Shown here: piece after piece, positions 33,294 through 40,835 of the stretch
How positions within the stretch are numbered: the first letter of the stretch is position 1
How the letters are laid out: each line of letters starts with the position of its first letter
Position numbers and translations under genes: made by a program
Notes under the pieces: generated by a model
Seen by the model: the letters and a program-made list of their open reading frames with translations, nothing else
Told to the model about the DNA's origin: nothing
Databases searched by the model: none
Source of the DNA: Neomoorella stamsii
GTDB lineage: Bacteria; Bacillota; DSM-521; Neomoorellales; Neomoorellaceae
DNA length: 64,000 nt
Direction: 5' to 3'
NCBI RefSeq assembly: GCF_002995805.1
Contig: NZ_PVXL01000065.1
Coordinates: 30,018 to 94,017, forward strand

Positions 33294-34742
33294 TTAGAAA
33301 GGATGACCGATAAGGGTTAGCCAGCCACCTTGAACGAGAATGACGTAAATATTGGCGATGATTGAAAGTAAAGATCCGAATTTGATGGCCTCCCAGGTAG
33401 ATGTGCCTGAGGCGCCCCAGGCAATGAGGAAGGCAGTTATTGAAATAGGAAGGAAGAAAGAGTAGCTTAAGGAATTAATAACGATTAACGAAAACGGTAG
33501 AATATTAAACCCTAACTCCTTGGCCAGGCCAATGGTTAAAGGAATAAAGGTAGCTCCCATAGCGGCGGCGCTGACAATACCGGCGCGAGCGATGTGGAAG
33601 CCGAAAACGATAATGAAGAGAACGGCAATGGGCGAAAGAATACCTGCTGCCTTAATCGGGTTGACGATAAAACCGGCCAGCCAGCCGACAGCTCCGGAGT
33701 TATTCAAGGCGTTACCAACGCAAATGGCACCACCCAGGAGCAGCCAGATGTCCCACATGATGTACCGGTTCATTTTCTCGAAGTTGAGCTTGCCAAAAGG
33801 CAAAAAGGCCAGCATCAACACGATGATTGCTACCATACCTGTTTGCATTTTGTGCAGGGTCCCTTCGGTTATCCATAGGAAAACGCCCAGGATTATGCAG
33901 GCTGCGGCCCAAATCTCCGGCCAGGTGATCTTTCCCAGTTCAGCCTTCATCTTTGGCAGTTCTTCGTCGGCGCCAGGAATGTCCAACCCTTTGAGTTTGA
34001 AGTACCAGGTAACATAGAGTAAGAGGATAGGTAACAGGCCCCAGAGGGGTAGGTTATAGATGAACCAGTCAACCCAGGAAACCTGGATTTTGGCGTTGGC
34101 CAGATTGCCGGCCAGCATGATATTGGGGAAGTGGCTCGTCAGAATTAGCGGCCCGGTGAAGAGGGGTACCAGAGCGGTGATCATCAGGATGATGGCTGTA
34201 TTGATCCTCTTGCTTTCCGGCAGGTGCTCTCGCCCCCGCATGAGCCCGGTGACACCTTTGGAAATGGGCAGGAAAAGGGCGGTTTCGCTTACCGTAGGAA
34301 GGATGCCGCCGATGACCACATCGGCCAGGGAGAGGCCGGTCAGGATGCGCGTTACTCTGGTTGAACGCAAGGCGTTGGTGATACCGATAGCTATGCGCTG
34401 GCCCAGGGGTGTCCCCATCATAATGGCAGCGTAGATAAAGGCACCAATGGCCAGGAAGAATTCGTTTGAGGCAAATGCGTCAAAGGCATTGGGGATTTTC
34501 ATTTTAGCCATGACCACCAGCAGGGTGGGTGCAGCCAGGCCTACAATAGCCTTCGGCAAGGCATCAGTAACCATACAGGTGATAAACCATAGGAAAATAG
34601 CCAGGACAGTTTGCGCCTGGGGTTTAAGACCGGGAAAAGGTGGGGCAGAACTTATCCCGAAGAGGAGGGCAAAAGCGATGATTATACCAGCAACCTGTTT
34701 CCGTTCCATCCCTTGCAACAGGTCTGCTGTTTTACCGTTCAT
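33294..34742 (-). CDS. DASS/SLC13-family anion transporter
   Basis: This 482-residue membrane protein has about eleven to twelve hydrophobic segments. It has the SLC13 arrangement of two repeated halves with hairpin regions: VVIGGILPTVSETALFLPIS in the first and GIVSAAAMGATFIPLTIGLA in the second. Such carriers take up dicarboxylates, sulfate or related anions with sodium. The typical Ser-Asn-Thr hairpin motif is altered (SET), which suggests a changed substrate. It is the first gene of the operon with the AprAB-like enzyme, 26 bases before aprA, so its cargo may be the enzyme's substrate. Confidence 0.82.
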   Translation of the reverse strand: MNGKTADLLQGMERKQVAGIIIAFALLFGISSAPPFPGLKPQAQTVLAIFLWFITCMVTDALPKAIVGLAAPTLLVVMAKMKIPNAFDAFASNEFFLAIGAFIYAAIMMGTPLGQRIAIGITNALRSTRVTRILTGLSLADVVIGGILPTVSETALFLPISKGVTGLMRGREHLPESKRINTAIILMITALVPLFTGPLILTSHFPNIMLAGNLANAKIQVSWVDWFIYNLPLWGLLPILLLYVTWYFKLKGLDIPGADEELPKMKAELGKITWPEIWAAACIILGVFLWITEGTLHKMQTGMVAIIVLMLAFLPFGKLNFEKMNRYIMWDIWLLLGGAICVGNALNNSGAVGWLAGFIVNPIKAAGILSPIAVLFIIVFGFHIARAGIVSAAAMGATFIPLTIGLAKELGFNILPFSLIVINSLSYSFFLPISITAFLIAWGASGTSTWEAIKFGSLLSIIANIYVILVQGGWLTLIGHPF

Positions 34743-34828
34743 TCTGGTAGCCTCCTTTCTTATTTGTGAATATATTCTCGCGCTACTTCACCAAAAAATC
34801 CTCCTCTTTAAAGTAGATTATTATTACT

Positions 34829-34857
34829 TTTGATTTTCAACCTCCTTCAATCAAATC
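34829..34857. promoter_or_regulatory. Inverted repeat upstream of the transporter-apr operon
   Basis: TTTGATT (34829-34835) and AATCAAA (34849-34855) are separated by 13 bases. The right arm lies in TTCAATCAAAT, an 11-base word that recurs exactly at 35775-35785 in the region between the Crp/Fnr gene and hydC. It could be bound by the neighbouring Crp/Fnr-type protein. Confidence 0.4.
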
Positions 34858-34946
34858 TATGTGGTACTTTTCACTACTCTTATTGTAGCAACTATTAGCC
34901 AGGAAAATTGTCCCGGCTACGTCATTAGAATTGTCTGCTTAATGAC

Positions 34947-34971
34947 AAAATAAAAGCGGCATTTGCCGCTT
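34947..34971 (-). terminator. Terminator of the Crp/Fnr gene
   Basis: On the minus strand AAGCGGCA-AA-TGCCGCTT is followed by TTATTTT. It lies 27 bases after the stop codon. Confidence 0.85.
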
Positions 34972-34997
34972 GTTTCTGTCAAAATAACCTGTTTGAC

Positions 34998-35669
34998 TTA
35001 AAACAGCCATCTCTCGAGCTTTTCTCGATCGAGAACAATAATTTCCTTGTACTGCACGTCAATGGCTTTTTCCCGCACCATAGCATTAAGAATAGATGTT
35101 ACCGTCTGGCGTGAAGTTCCAATCATTTCGGCAATTTCCCGGTGACTTAAGCGTATTCCTAACTTAATTCCTTGAGGTATTAACTGTGGTGCAGCCTGGC
35201 CGCAGCAGCTGGCAAGTTTTAAAAGTAAGCGTGCCAATCTGCTGGGAGCCTGGTAGTAAACCATTTCGTAAATAGTAGTTTCTGCTTCCCTCAGGCGTTT
35301 GGCCAGGATACCGGCTATTTCGCGGGCGAAGGCAGGGTCTTCTAACAACATGGCTTCAAAATCTTTATTTTTAAGTTCCAGTACTTCTAGTTCCTCCAGG
35401 GCTTCGGCAAAACAAAGGCGTTCGCTGTCACAGAGAACCTCTGCCAGACCAAAAAGTTCTCCTGGATGACGGATGGCCACCGTAACACTGCTACCATTGG
35501 GTGTTAAGCGGTAAATTTTGGCACGCCCTTTTAAAATGAAAAATACTCGACTACTTTCCTCTCCGGCCATAAATACCACCTGGCCTGCACGAAAGGTAAA
35601 TGCTTTTCCCCTTTGCCGGAAGAATTCGCCTACATCATGGTCCGTGAAAGCTAATGCCATGCTGCCCAA
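34998..35669 (-). CDS. Crp/Fnr-family transcriptional regulator
   Basis: This 223-residue protein has an N-terminal cyclic-nucleotide-binding fold (FTFRAGQVVFMAGEESSRVF, HPGELFGLAEVLC) and a C-terminal winged helix (LSHREIAEMIGTSRQTVTSILN). It lacks the N-terminal cysteine cluster of Fnr; cysteines near CDSERLC and SCC could sense redox but are not a known motif. The TTG at 35669 has a GGGGAGG site; ATG at 35660 is possible. It stands between the transporter-apr-hdr operon and hydCBA, so both are possible targets. The terminator behind it shows it is a separate unit. Confidence 0.88.
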   Translation of the reverse strand: MGSMALAFTDHDVGEFFRQRGKAFTFRAGQVVFMAGEESSRVFFILKGRAKIYRLTPNGSSVTVAIRHPGELFGLAEVLCDSERLCFAEALEELEVLELKNKDFEAMLLEDPAFAREIAGILAKRLREAETTIYEMVYYQAPSRLARLLLKLASCCGQAAPQLIPQGIKLGIRLSHREIAEMIGTSRQTVTSILNAMVREKAIDVQYKEIIVLDREKLERWLF

Positions 35670-35729
35670 TGCCAGTTAACCTCCCCATAGCAATCTTTTC
35701 TGTGCTTATTCCCACTTGAACTAGATTAT

Positions 35730-35758
35730 TTGAATTTATCTTTTATATCTCTTGTATA
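35730..35758 (+). promoter_or_regulatory. Possible hydCBA promoter
   Basis: TTGAAT (35730-35735) is followed after 17 bases by TGTATA (35753-35758). It gives a leader of about 150 bases before hydC, containing the shared TTCAATCAAAT word. Confidence 0.5.
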
Positions 35759-35868
35759 TTTATTTTACTTTCTTTTCAATCAAATACAAGGGGGACAGGT
35801 AATACAAAAATGCCCTGGCAAGAAGGATTGTCGCTCTTTTTTAAAGGGTTATCCAGCCAGGTCCTGGT

Positions 35869-35925
35869 ATGAAAAAAACCTCCCTGCTTCAAACTAAGGT
35901 CGGAGGTAAGTCTTATGCTGGATAA
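35869..35925 (+). CDS. Possible 18-residue leader peptide in front of hydC
   Basis: ATG at 35869 opens MKKTSLLQTKVGGKSYAG and stops at 35925, inside the hydC start region. The ribosome site is weak. Its coding region covers a hairpin (ACCTCC 35878-35883 with GGAGGT 35902-35907) that hides the hydC ribosome site. Translation of the peptide would open the hairpin, so it could couple hydC translation to leader translation. It may also be chance. Confidence 0.35.
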   Translation: MKKTSLLQTKVGGKSYAG

Positions 35926-36445
35926 ATATAGCCGCCTCGATAAGGTCATTAAAGTCCACGGCCGGCAGCCAGGGCAGCTCATTCACATCTTACACCAGGC
36001 CCAGGAAATCTTTGGGTATCTCTCACCGGAGGTCCAGGCCTACCTGGCGGCCAGGTTAAATATCCCCCTCGCGGAAATCGCCGGCGTTGTATCCTTTTAT
36101 TCTCTTTTTAATTCCGAGCCCAAGGGCAAGTATACCATCAGTGTCTGCCTGGGCACAGCCTGTTATGTCAAGGGCTCCCAGGAGATTTTCCAGGCCTTTA
36201 AAAACGAAATGGATCTCGACGACGACGATACCACCCCGGACGGTCTCTTCACCCTGCGGTCCACCCGCTGTATGGGAGCCTGTGGTTTAGCGCCGGTGAT
36301 GGCCATCAACGACGACATCTACGGCCAGGTTACGGCTGGCGAGGTAGCCGGCATTTTATCTCGCTACCAGGCAAAGGAGTTAGCAGATGATCACGTGCAC
36401 CAGCGACCTGCTGAACATCCAGCAACAGCACCTCCCCCTCATTGA
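35915..36445 (+). CDS. hydC: [FeFe]-hydrogenase subunit HydC (NuoE-like)
   Basis: This 176-residue protein has a NuoE/thioredoxin-like [2Fe-2S] domain, with four ligands in CLGTACYVKGS and RCMGACGLAPVM. It opens with a helical region (IHILHQAQEIFGYLS, then VSFYSLF). The ATG at 35915 has a GGAGGTAAG site. The last 25 residues (after ILSRYQ) form a His/Pro-rich tail that overlaps the hydB start by 59 bases and is not typical of the family. With HydB and HydA it forms the NAD+/ferredoxin-linked bifurcating hydrogenase known from Moorella, Thermotoga and Acetobacterium. Confidence 0.93.
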   Translation: MLDKYSRLDKVIKVHGRQPGQLIHILHQAQEIFGYLSPEVQAYLAARLNIPLAEIAGVVSFYSLFNSEPKGKYTISVCLGTACYVKGSQEIFQAFKNEMDLDDDDTTPDGLFTLRSTRCMGACGLAPVMAINDDIYGQVTAGEVAGILSRYQAKELADDHVHQRPAEHPATAPPPH

Positions 36446-38099
36446 GGCCCGCCTGGGCAGGGAAGAAGCTGCCGGGGAGCATCAAATACTGGTCTGCGCC
36501 GGTACCGGCTGCAGCTCTTCGGGAAGCCACGGCCTGCGCGAGGAGTTAAAAAAGCAGGTGGAGGCCCACCAGCTCCAAGAAAAAGTAAAAATTATCAAGA
36601 CCGGCTGCTTTGGTTTTTGCAAACTGGGCCCCATTGCCGTAGTCTACCCGGAAGGCATCTTTTACTGCCGGGTCCGGAAGGAGGACGCCGCCGACCTGGT
36701 CAAGGGTTTGGCTTCCGGCCAGGTAATTACTCGCCTCCTTTATCGTGACCCGGCCACCGGGCAGCATGCCCGGCGCATGAAGGAAATCCATTTCTTCCAG
36801 GCCCAGCACCGCATCGCCTTACGCAACTGCGGCCTCATCAACCCGGAGGATATAAACGAGTACATTGCCCGCGACGGTTACCAGGCCCTGGCCGAAGCCC
36901 TGTCGCGCCAGCCAGAAGAGATCATCGCCGCCATCAGCGCCTCGGGTTTACGGGGGCGCGGCGGGGCCGGGTTTCCTACGGGTCGCAAGTGGGAGCTGGC
37001 GGCCGCGGCCCCAGGCCGGCCCAGGTATGTGGTCTGCAACGCCGACGAGGGGGATCCCGGTGCTTTCATGGACCGCAGCATCCTGGAGGGCGATCCCCAC
37101 AGTGTCCTGGAAGGGATGGCTATCGCCGGCTACGCTATCGGTGCCCGGCAGGGCTATGTCTATGTCCGGGCCGAGTATCCTATCGCCGTCGACCGTCTGG
37201 AAAGGGCCATCCGCCAGGCGCGCCGCGCCGGCCTCCTGGGGGACAACATTCTCGGTACAGGGTTTTCTTTTAACATTGAGATCCGTCTGGGAGCCGGGGC
37301 CTTCGTGTGTGGCGAAGAAACTGCACTCCTTCGCTCCATCGAGGGTCGCCGGGGTGAACCGCGGCCACGGCCGCCCTACCCGGCCCAGGCCGGCCTCTGG
37401 GGCAAGCCTACCGTGGTCAATAACGTCGAAACCCTGGCCAACGTACCGGTGATTATCCGTAAAGGTGCGGAATGGTACGCCTCCTTCGGCACCAAAGGTA
37501 GCAAAGGCACCAAGGTCTTCTCCCTGGCCGGCAGTATCAACAACACCGGCCTCATCGAAGTGCCCATGGGCACCACCCTGCGGGAGATAATTTTTGGCAT
37601 CGGCGGTGGTATTCCCGGCGGGAAAAAGTTTAAAGCCGTGCAGACGGGCGGTCCTTCCGGGGGTTGCCTCCCGGAGGAGATGCTGGATACACCTGTTGAC
37701 TATGAAGCCCTAACTGCTGCCGGCTCTATTATGGGCTCCGGCGGGCTTATCATCATGGATGAAAGCGACTGCATGGTAGATATTGCCCGCTTTTACCTGG
37801 AGTTTTCCCAGGACGAGTCCTGCGGCCGCTGCACTCCCTGCCGCGTGGGAACCAAACGCCTCCTGGAGATCTTAAAGCGCATTACTTCCGGAGAGGGCAC
37901 CATGGATGATCTCAAACTACTGGAAGACTTGAGCCACGACGTTAAAGAGGCCTCCCTCTGCGGCCTGGGCCAGACGGCGCCCAACCCCATCCTTTCTACC
38001 CTGCGGTATTTCCGCCACGAGTACGAGGCCCACGTCCGGGATAAATACTGCCCGGCCGGGGTATGCCGCAATTTAACGCAGCGGCCAGTTCTTCACTAA
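36387..38099 (+). CDS. hydB: [FeFe]-hydrogenase subunit HydB (NuoF-like, FMN and NAD site)
   Basis: This 570-residue protein has an N-terminal [2Fe-2S] thioredoxin-like domain (CAGTGCSSSG, CFGFCKLGP), then the NuoF domain with GLRGRGGAGFPTGRKW, NADEGDPGAFMDRSILEGDP (FMN and NAD sites) and the [4Fe-4S] motif SCGRCTPCRVGT. It ends at YCPAGVCRNL, where many HydB proteins continue into a two-cluster ferredoxin domain; that domain is absent here. HydB carries the flavin where NAD+ is reduced and electrons are confurcated. The ATG has an AAAGGAG site inside the 3' end of hydC. Confidence 0.95.
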   Translation: MITCTSDLLNIQQQHLPLIEARLGREEAAGEHQILVCAGTGCSSSGSHGLREELKKQVEAHQLQEKVKIIKTGCFGFCKLGPIAVVYPEGIFYCRVRKEDAADLVKGLASGQVITRLLYRDPATGQHARRMKEIHFFQAQHRIALRNCGLINPEDINEYIARDGYQALAEALSRQPEEIIAAISASGLRGRGGAGFPTGRKWELAAAAPGRPRYVVCNADEGDPGAFMDRSILEGDPHSVLEGMAIAGYAIGARQGYVYVRAEYPIAVDRLERAIRQARRAGLLGDNILGTGFSFNIEIRLGAGAFVCGEETALLRSIEGRRGEPRPRPPYPAQAGLWGKPTVVNNVETLANVPVIIRKGAEWYASFGTKGSKGTKVFSLAGSINNTGLIEVPMGTTLREIIFGIGGGIPGGKKFKAVQTGGPSGGCLPEEMLDTPVDYEALTAAGSIMGSGGLIIMDESDCMVDIARFYLEFSQDESCGRCTPCRVGTKRLLEILKRITSGEGTMDDLKLLEDLSHDVKEASLCGLGQTAPNPILSTLRYFRHEYEAHVRDKYCPAGVCRNLTQRPVLH

Positions 38100-38182
38100 A
38101 CCCGTGCCCGAGAGTAAGCCCCAGATCGCTTCGTGAAGATTTTGTGCGAGCGCAAACCAAGCCAAAGTAAAGGAGCAATCTT

Positions 38183-40030
38183 ATGCCTGCTGACAAACTC
38201 ACCTTCGAACCAGTTTCCCCCGTTGGCCGGGAGGAAGACGCCACCCGCCCCGTCGCAAGGAAAAAGGTACGCTTCTGGATTGACGGCCGGGAAGTCGTGG
38301 CTGAGGAAGGTATTTCTGTCCTGGAGGCCGCCCACCGGGTGGGGATTGAGATTCCCAGCCTCTGTTACCTGAAAAACATCAATGAGATCGGCGCCTGCCG
38401 GGTGTGCATGGTGGAAATAGAGGGTTCCAAAAACCTCCAGGCGGCCTGCGTGTACCCTGTCTCTGCCGGCCTCAAAGTCCGTACCAGCACGCCCCGGGTC
38501 CTCCGGGCCCGCCGCACCGTGGTGGAACTCCTGCTCTCCGACCACCACCGGGAGTGCACTAACTGCATCCGCAACCTCAACTGCGAGTTGCAGCACCTTG
38601 CCGATACCCTGGGCATCCGCAACATTCGCTTTACCGGCGAAACCTCCAACTATCCAATTTTCAATAAGAACCCTTTTATCGTCCGCGATTATAATAAATG
38701 TATTAAATGCCGGCGCTGTGAGGCCATCTGCAGCAAGGTCCAGGAAGTTCATGTCTATTCTGCCCAGAACCGGGGATTTAACACCGTCATTGCCCCATCC
38801 TTTATGAAAGACCTTGCCGAAGTCGCCTGTATCACCTGCGGCCAGTGCGTTATCGCCTGCCCCACGGCTTCCCTGGTGGAAAAGGAGTGCATTGATGAAG
38901 TCTGGCAGGCCCTGGCAGACCCGGACAAATATGTGGTCGTCCAGACTGCTCCTTCCATCCAGGTTACCCTGGGAGAAGTATTTGGCCTGCCGGTGGGCAC
39001 TGTAGTTACGGGTAAACTGGTAGCCAGCTTACGACGGCTGGGCTTTGACCGGGTTTTTGCCACCGATTTTACGGCTGATCTGACCATTATGGAAGAGGCC
39101 CATGAACTCCTGGAACGGCTGGAAGGCCGCGGCGGGCCCCTCCCTCTCCTCTCCTCCTGCAGCCCGGGGTGGATTAAGTTCTGTGAGCATTTCTACCCGG
39201 AATTCATCCCCAACCTGTCTACCTGCAAGTCACCCCATGAAATGTTTGGGGCCATTACCAAGACATATTTCGCTCAGAAAGAAGGCCTGGACCCGAAAAA
39301 AATTGTGGTTGTAGCCGTCATGCCCTGCACGGCCAAAAAGTTTGAAGCCAGCCGCCCGGAAATGGGCAGCGGTGAATGGAAGGATGTCGACTTTGTACTG
39401 ACTACCAGGGAGCTGGCGCGGATGATCCGCCAGGCCGGCCTCAATTTCCGCCAGCTACCGGATGAAGAATACGACACGCCCTTAGGGATAGCTAGCGGCG
39501 CCGGCACCATTTTTGGCGCCACCGGCGGCGTTGTGGAAGCAGCCGTCAGGACGGCCTATGCCCTCACCCATGGCCGCGAAATGGGGGTAATCGACTTTGA
39601 AGAATTCCGGGGTATCAGCGGCGTCAAAGAGGCCTGGGTAGAGTTAAAGGGAAGAAGGATCAAAGTGGCCATTGCCCACGGTACCGGCAATGCCCGGAAA
39701 GTCCTCGACCGCATGAAGGCCGGCGAGCCGTTTGATTATGTAGAAATTATGGCCTGTCCGGGCGGCTGTGTCGGCGGCGGCGGGCAGCCCATCTTTGGCA
39801 GCCGGGATCACAAGGAAATCTCCCTGGACTACCGCCACAACCGGGCCGATGCCCTCTACCGCATCGACTACTCCCGCCGCATCCGCCTGTCCCATGAAAA
39901 CCCGGCGGTGCAAAAAATATACGCCGAGTTTCTGGGCGCGCCCTTGAGCGAGACCGCGAATAAGCTTTTGCATACCCACTACACACCGCGGGGGCCTTTG
40001 CCGGGGTATGCGGTAAATCCAGTCCAGTAA
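38183..40030 (+). CDS. hydA: [FeFe]-hydrogenase catalytic subunit HydA
   Basis: This 615-residue protein has an N-terminal [2Fe-2S] domain (CYLKNINEIGACRVCMVEI), a His-Cys3 cluster (HHRECTNCIRNLNCELQ) and two ferredoxin motifs (CIKCRRCEAICSKV, CITCGQCVIACPTA). The H-cluster motifs are SSCSPGWIKF, MPCTAKKFEASRPE and MACPGGCVGGGGQP, followed by a small C-terminal domain. All H-cluster cysteines are present. It makes or uses H2. The start has an AAAGGAG site; the gene is 83 bases after hydB and ends at a bidirectional terminator. Confidence 0.97.
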   Translation: MPADKLTFEPVSPVGREEDATRPVARKKVRFWIDGREVVAEEGISVLEAAHRVGIEIPSLCYLKNINEIGACRVCMVEIEGSKNLQAACVYPVSAGLKVRTSTPRVLRARRTVVELLLSDHHRECTNCIRNLNCELQHLADTLGIRNIRFTGETSNYPIFNKNPFIVRDYNKCIKCRRCEAICSKVQEVHVYSAQNRGFNTVIAPSFMKDLAEVACITCGQCVIACPTASLVEKECIDEVWQALADPDKYVVVQTAPSIQVTLGEVFGLPVGTVVTGKLVASLRRLGFDRVFATDFTADLTIMEEAHELLERLEGRGGPLPLLSSCSPGWIKFCEHFYPEFIPNLSTCKSPHEMFGAITKTYFAQKEGLDPKKIVVVAVMPCTAKKFEASRPEMGSGEWKDVDFVLTTRELARMIRQAGLNFRQLPDEEYDTPLGIASGAGTIFGATGGVVEAAVRTAYALTHGREMGVIDFEEFRGISGVKEAWVELKGRRIKVAIAHGTGNARKVLDRMKAGEPFDYVEIMACPGGCVGGGGQPIFGSRDHKEISLDYRHNRADALYRIDYSRRIRLSHENPAVQKIYAEFLGAPLSETANKLLHTHYTPRGPLPGYAVNPVQ

Positions 40031-40055
40031 ATTTCTAAATTCGCGTCCAGGCAAA

Positions 40056-40087
40056 CAAAAAGCCCTGCTACAAAGGCAGGGCCTTTT
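40056..40087. terminator. Bidirectional terminator after hydA
   Basis: AAAAAGCCCTGC and GCAGGGCCTTTT pair with T-rich ends on both strands. It ends hydCBA on the plus strand and would also stop the riboswitch RNA that runs on the minus strand. Confidence 0.85.
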
Positions 40088-40183
40088 ACCGCCGCCCCAG
40101 GCGGCAGGTACAGAGGAGGTCGTAGTGGCTGGCGCCAACCCGAAAAACCGGAGTTGCCCCTCATCGCCAGCAACTTTCAAATT

Positions 40184-40272
40184 GGCTTATCCGGCAACCC
40201 GGCTGCCATGGCCTGTTAAGGCTTTAGGCCCCTGGCTTTGCGCCCCCGCCTTTCGGTCGGGTTCGCCTTTTG
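40184..40272 (-). promoter_or_regulatory. Cyclic di-GMP-I (GEMM) riboswitch, apparently orphan
   Basis: The minus strand reads GGCGAACCCGACCGAAAGGC, then GGGCGCAAAGCCAGGGGCCT, then CAGGCCATGGCAGCCGGGTT and GCCG. These are the GEMM-I landmarks: GAAA-type loop, CGCAAAGCC, GGCCTAA and CATGGCAGCCGGGTTGCCG. No gene follows on this strand: about 90 bases on there is only the bidirectional terminator and then the antisense of hydA. It could give a short regulatory RNA, or an antisense transcript over hydA when the terminator is passed. Confidence 0.85.
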
Positions 40273-40400
40273 CGGTTATCTAAGATAATCATCGGCACCT
40301 TTATTAATTTTTTGACTGTCAGTTGGCATATTAATTGTAAATAAGCTAGCAAGGTCAGGTTAACATAGATAACTTAACTAAAAATTAATATAAAACTCCA
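40273..40400. other. AT-rich intergenic stretch with no gene
   Basis: It lies between the GEMM element and the promoter of the next rightward genes. It must hold the promoter of the GEMM RNA on the minus strand (TTTACA or CTGACA -35-like words near 40320-40350), but no clear -10 could be placed. Confidence 0.4.
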
Positions 40401-40429
40401 TGGGCAAATTTAGTAAAAAGGGGTATAAT
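40401..40429 (+). promoter_or_regulatory. Probable promoter of the CBS-GGDEF unit
   Basis: A perfect TATAAT (40424-40429) is preceded after 17 bases by TGGGCA, a weak -35. Confidence 0.45.
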
Positions 40430-40469
40430 ATAATATGTGTTTTTGGGGAAGGAAGGGGGATATCTTTAT

Positions 40470-40835
40470 TTGACACTCCAGGAAACGTCCCGCTCACCAG
40501 AACCACAACGTAAAGCCGACATTACCATAAAATTATCGGAATTTGAAATCCCTCCCATGCAGGACATCTTGCTCGTCGGTAAAAGAGCCCCTATCGGTCC
40601 CGAAGCCGTTAGGCGGATGGTTGATGCGGTCTCGCCGGAACAGTATGAGATAGTTCGCCTCAACCATGAAGTTTTTGAAGCAGTAGTAGTAAAAAAATCT
40701 CTTTTAAGACTCCTACCCAAAGAAAAGCTTTTGCCAGTTGTAATCGATGAAGGAAACCGTATCGCTGACGACAATATGGTGGTTAAAGCCCAGATAAATA
40801 TTACCATCCAGATAAACAGGACGGTGGATTTGTAG
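40470..40835 (+). CDS. Conserved-looking protein of unknown function before a CBS-GGDEF gene
   Basis: I do not recognise the family. The frame is open from 40437; the TTG at 40470 is preferred because a GGAAGGGGG site lies 10 bases before it and the predicted transcript starts near 40436. This gives 121 residues, mostly soluble, ending in a beta-strand-like tail KAQINITIQINRTVDL. The stop overlaps the GTG of the next gene (TAGTG), so the two are translated together. It may be a partner of the CBS-GGDEF protein. Confidence 0.6.
   Translation: MTLQETSRSPEPQRKADITIKLSEFEIPPMQDILLVGKRAPIGPEAVRRMVDAVSPEQYEIVRLNHEVFEAVVVKKSLLRLLPKEKLLPVVIDEGNRIADDNMVVKAQINITIQINRTVDL

Noticed and set aside
38096..38752. 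218-codon minus-strand frame at the start of hydA
   Set aside because: Shadow of hydA, which has full iron-sulfur motifs there.
39644..40180. 178-codon minus-strand frame downstream of the GEMM riboswitch, which might have been its target gene
   Set aside because: It runs through the bidirectional terminator and antisense to the conserved H-cluster region of hydA; composition is that of a shadow frame.
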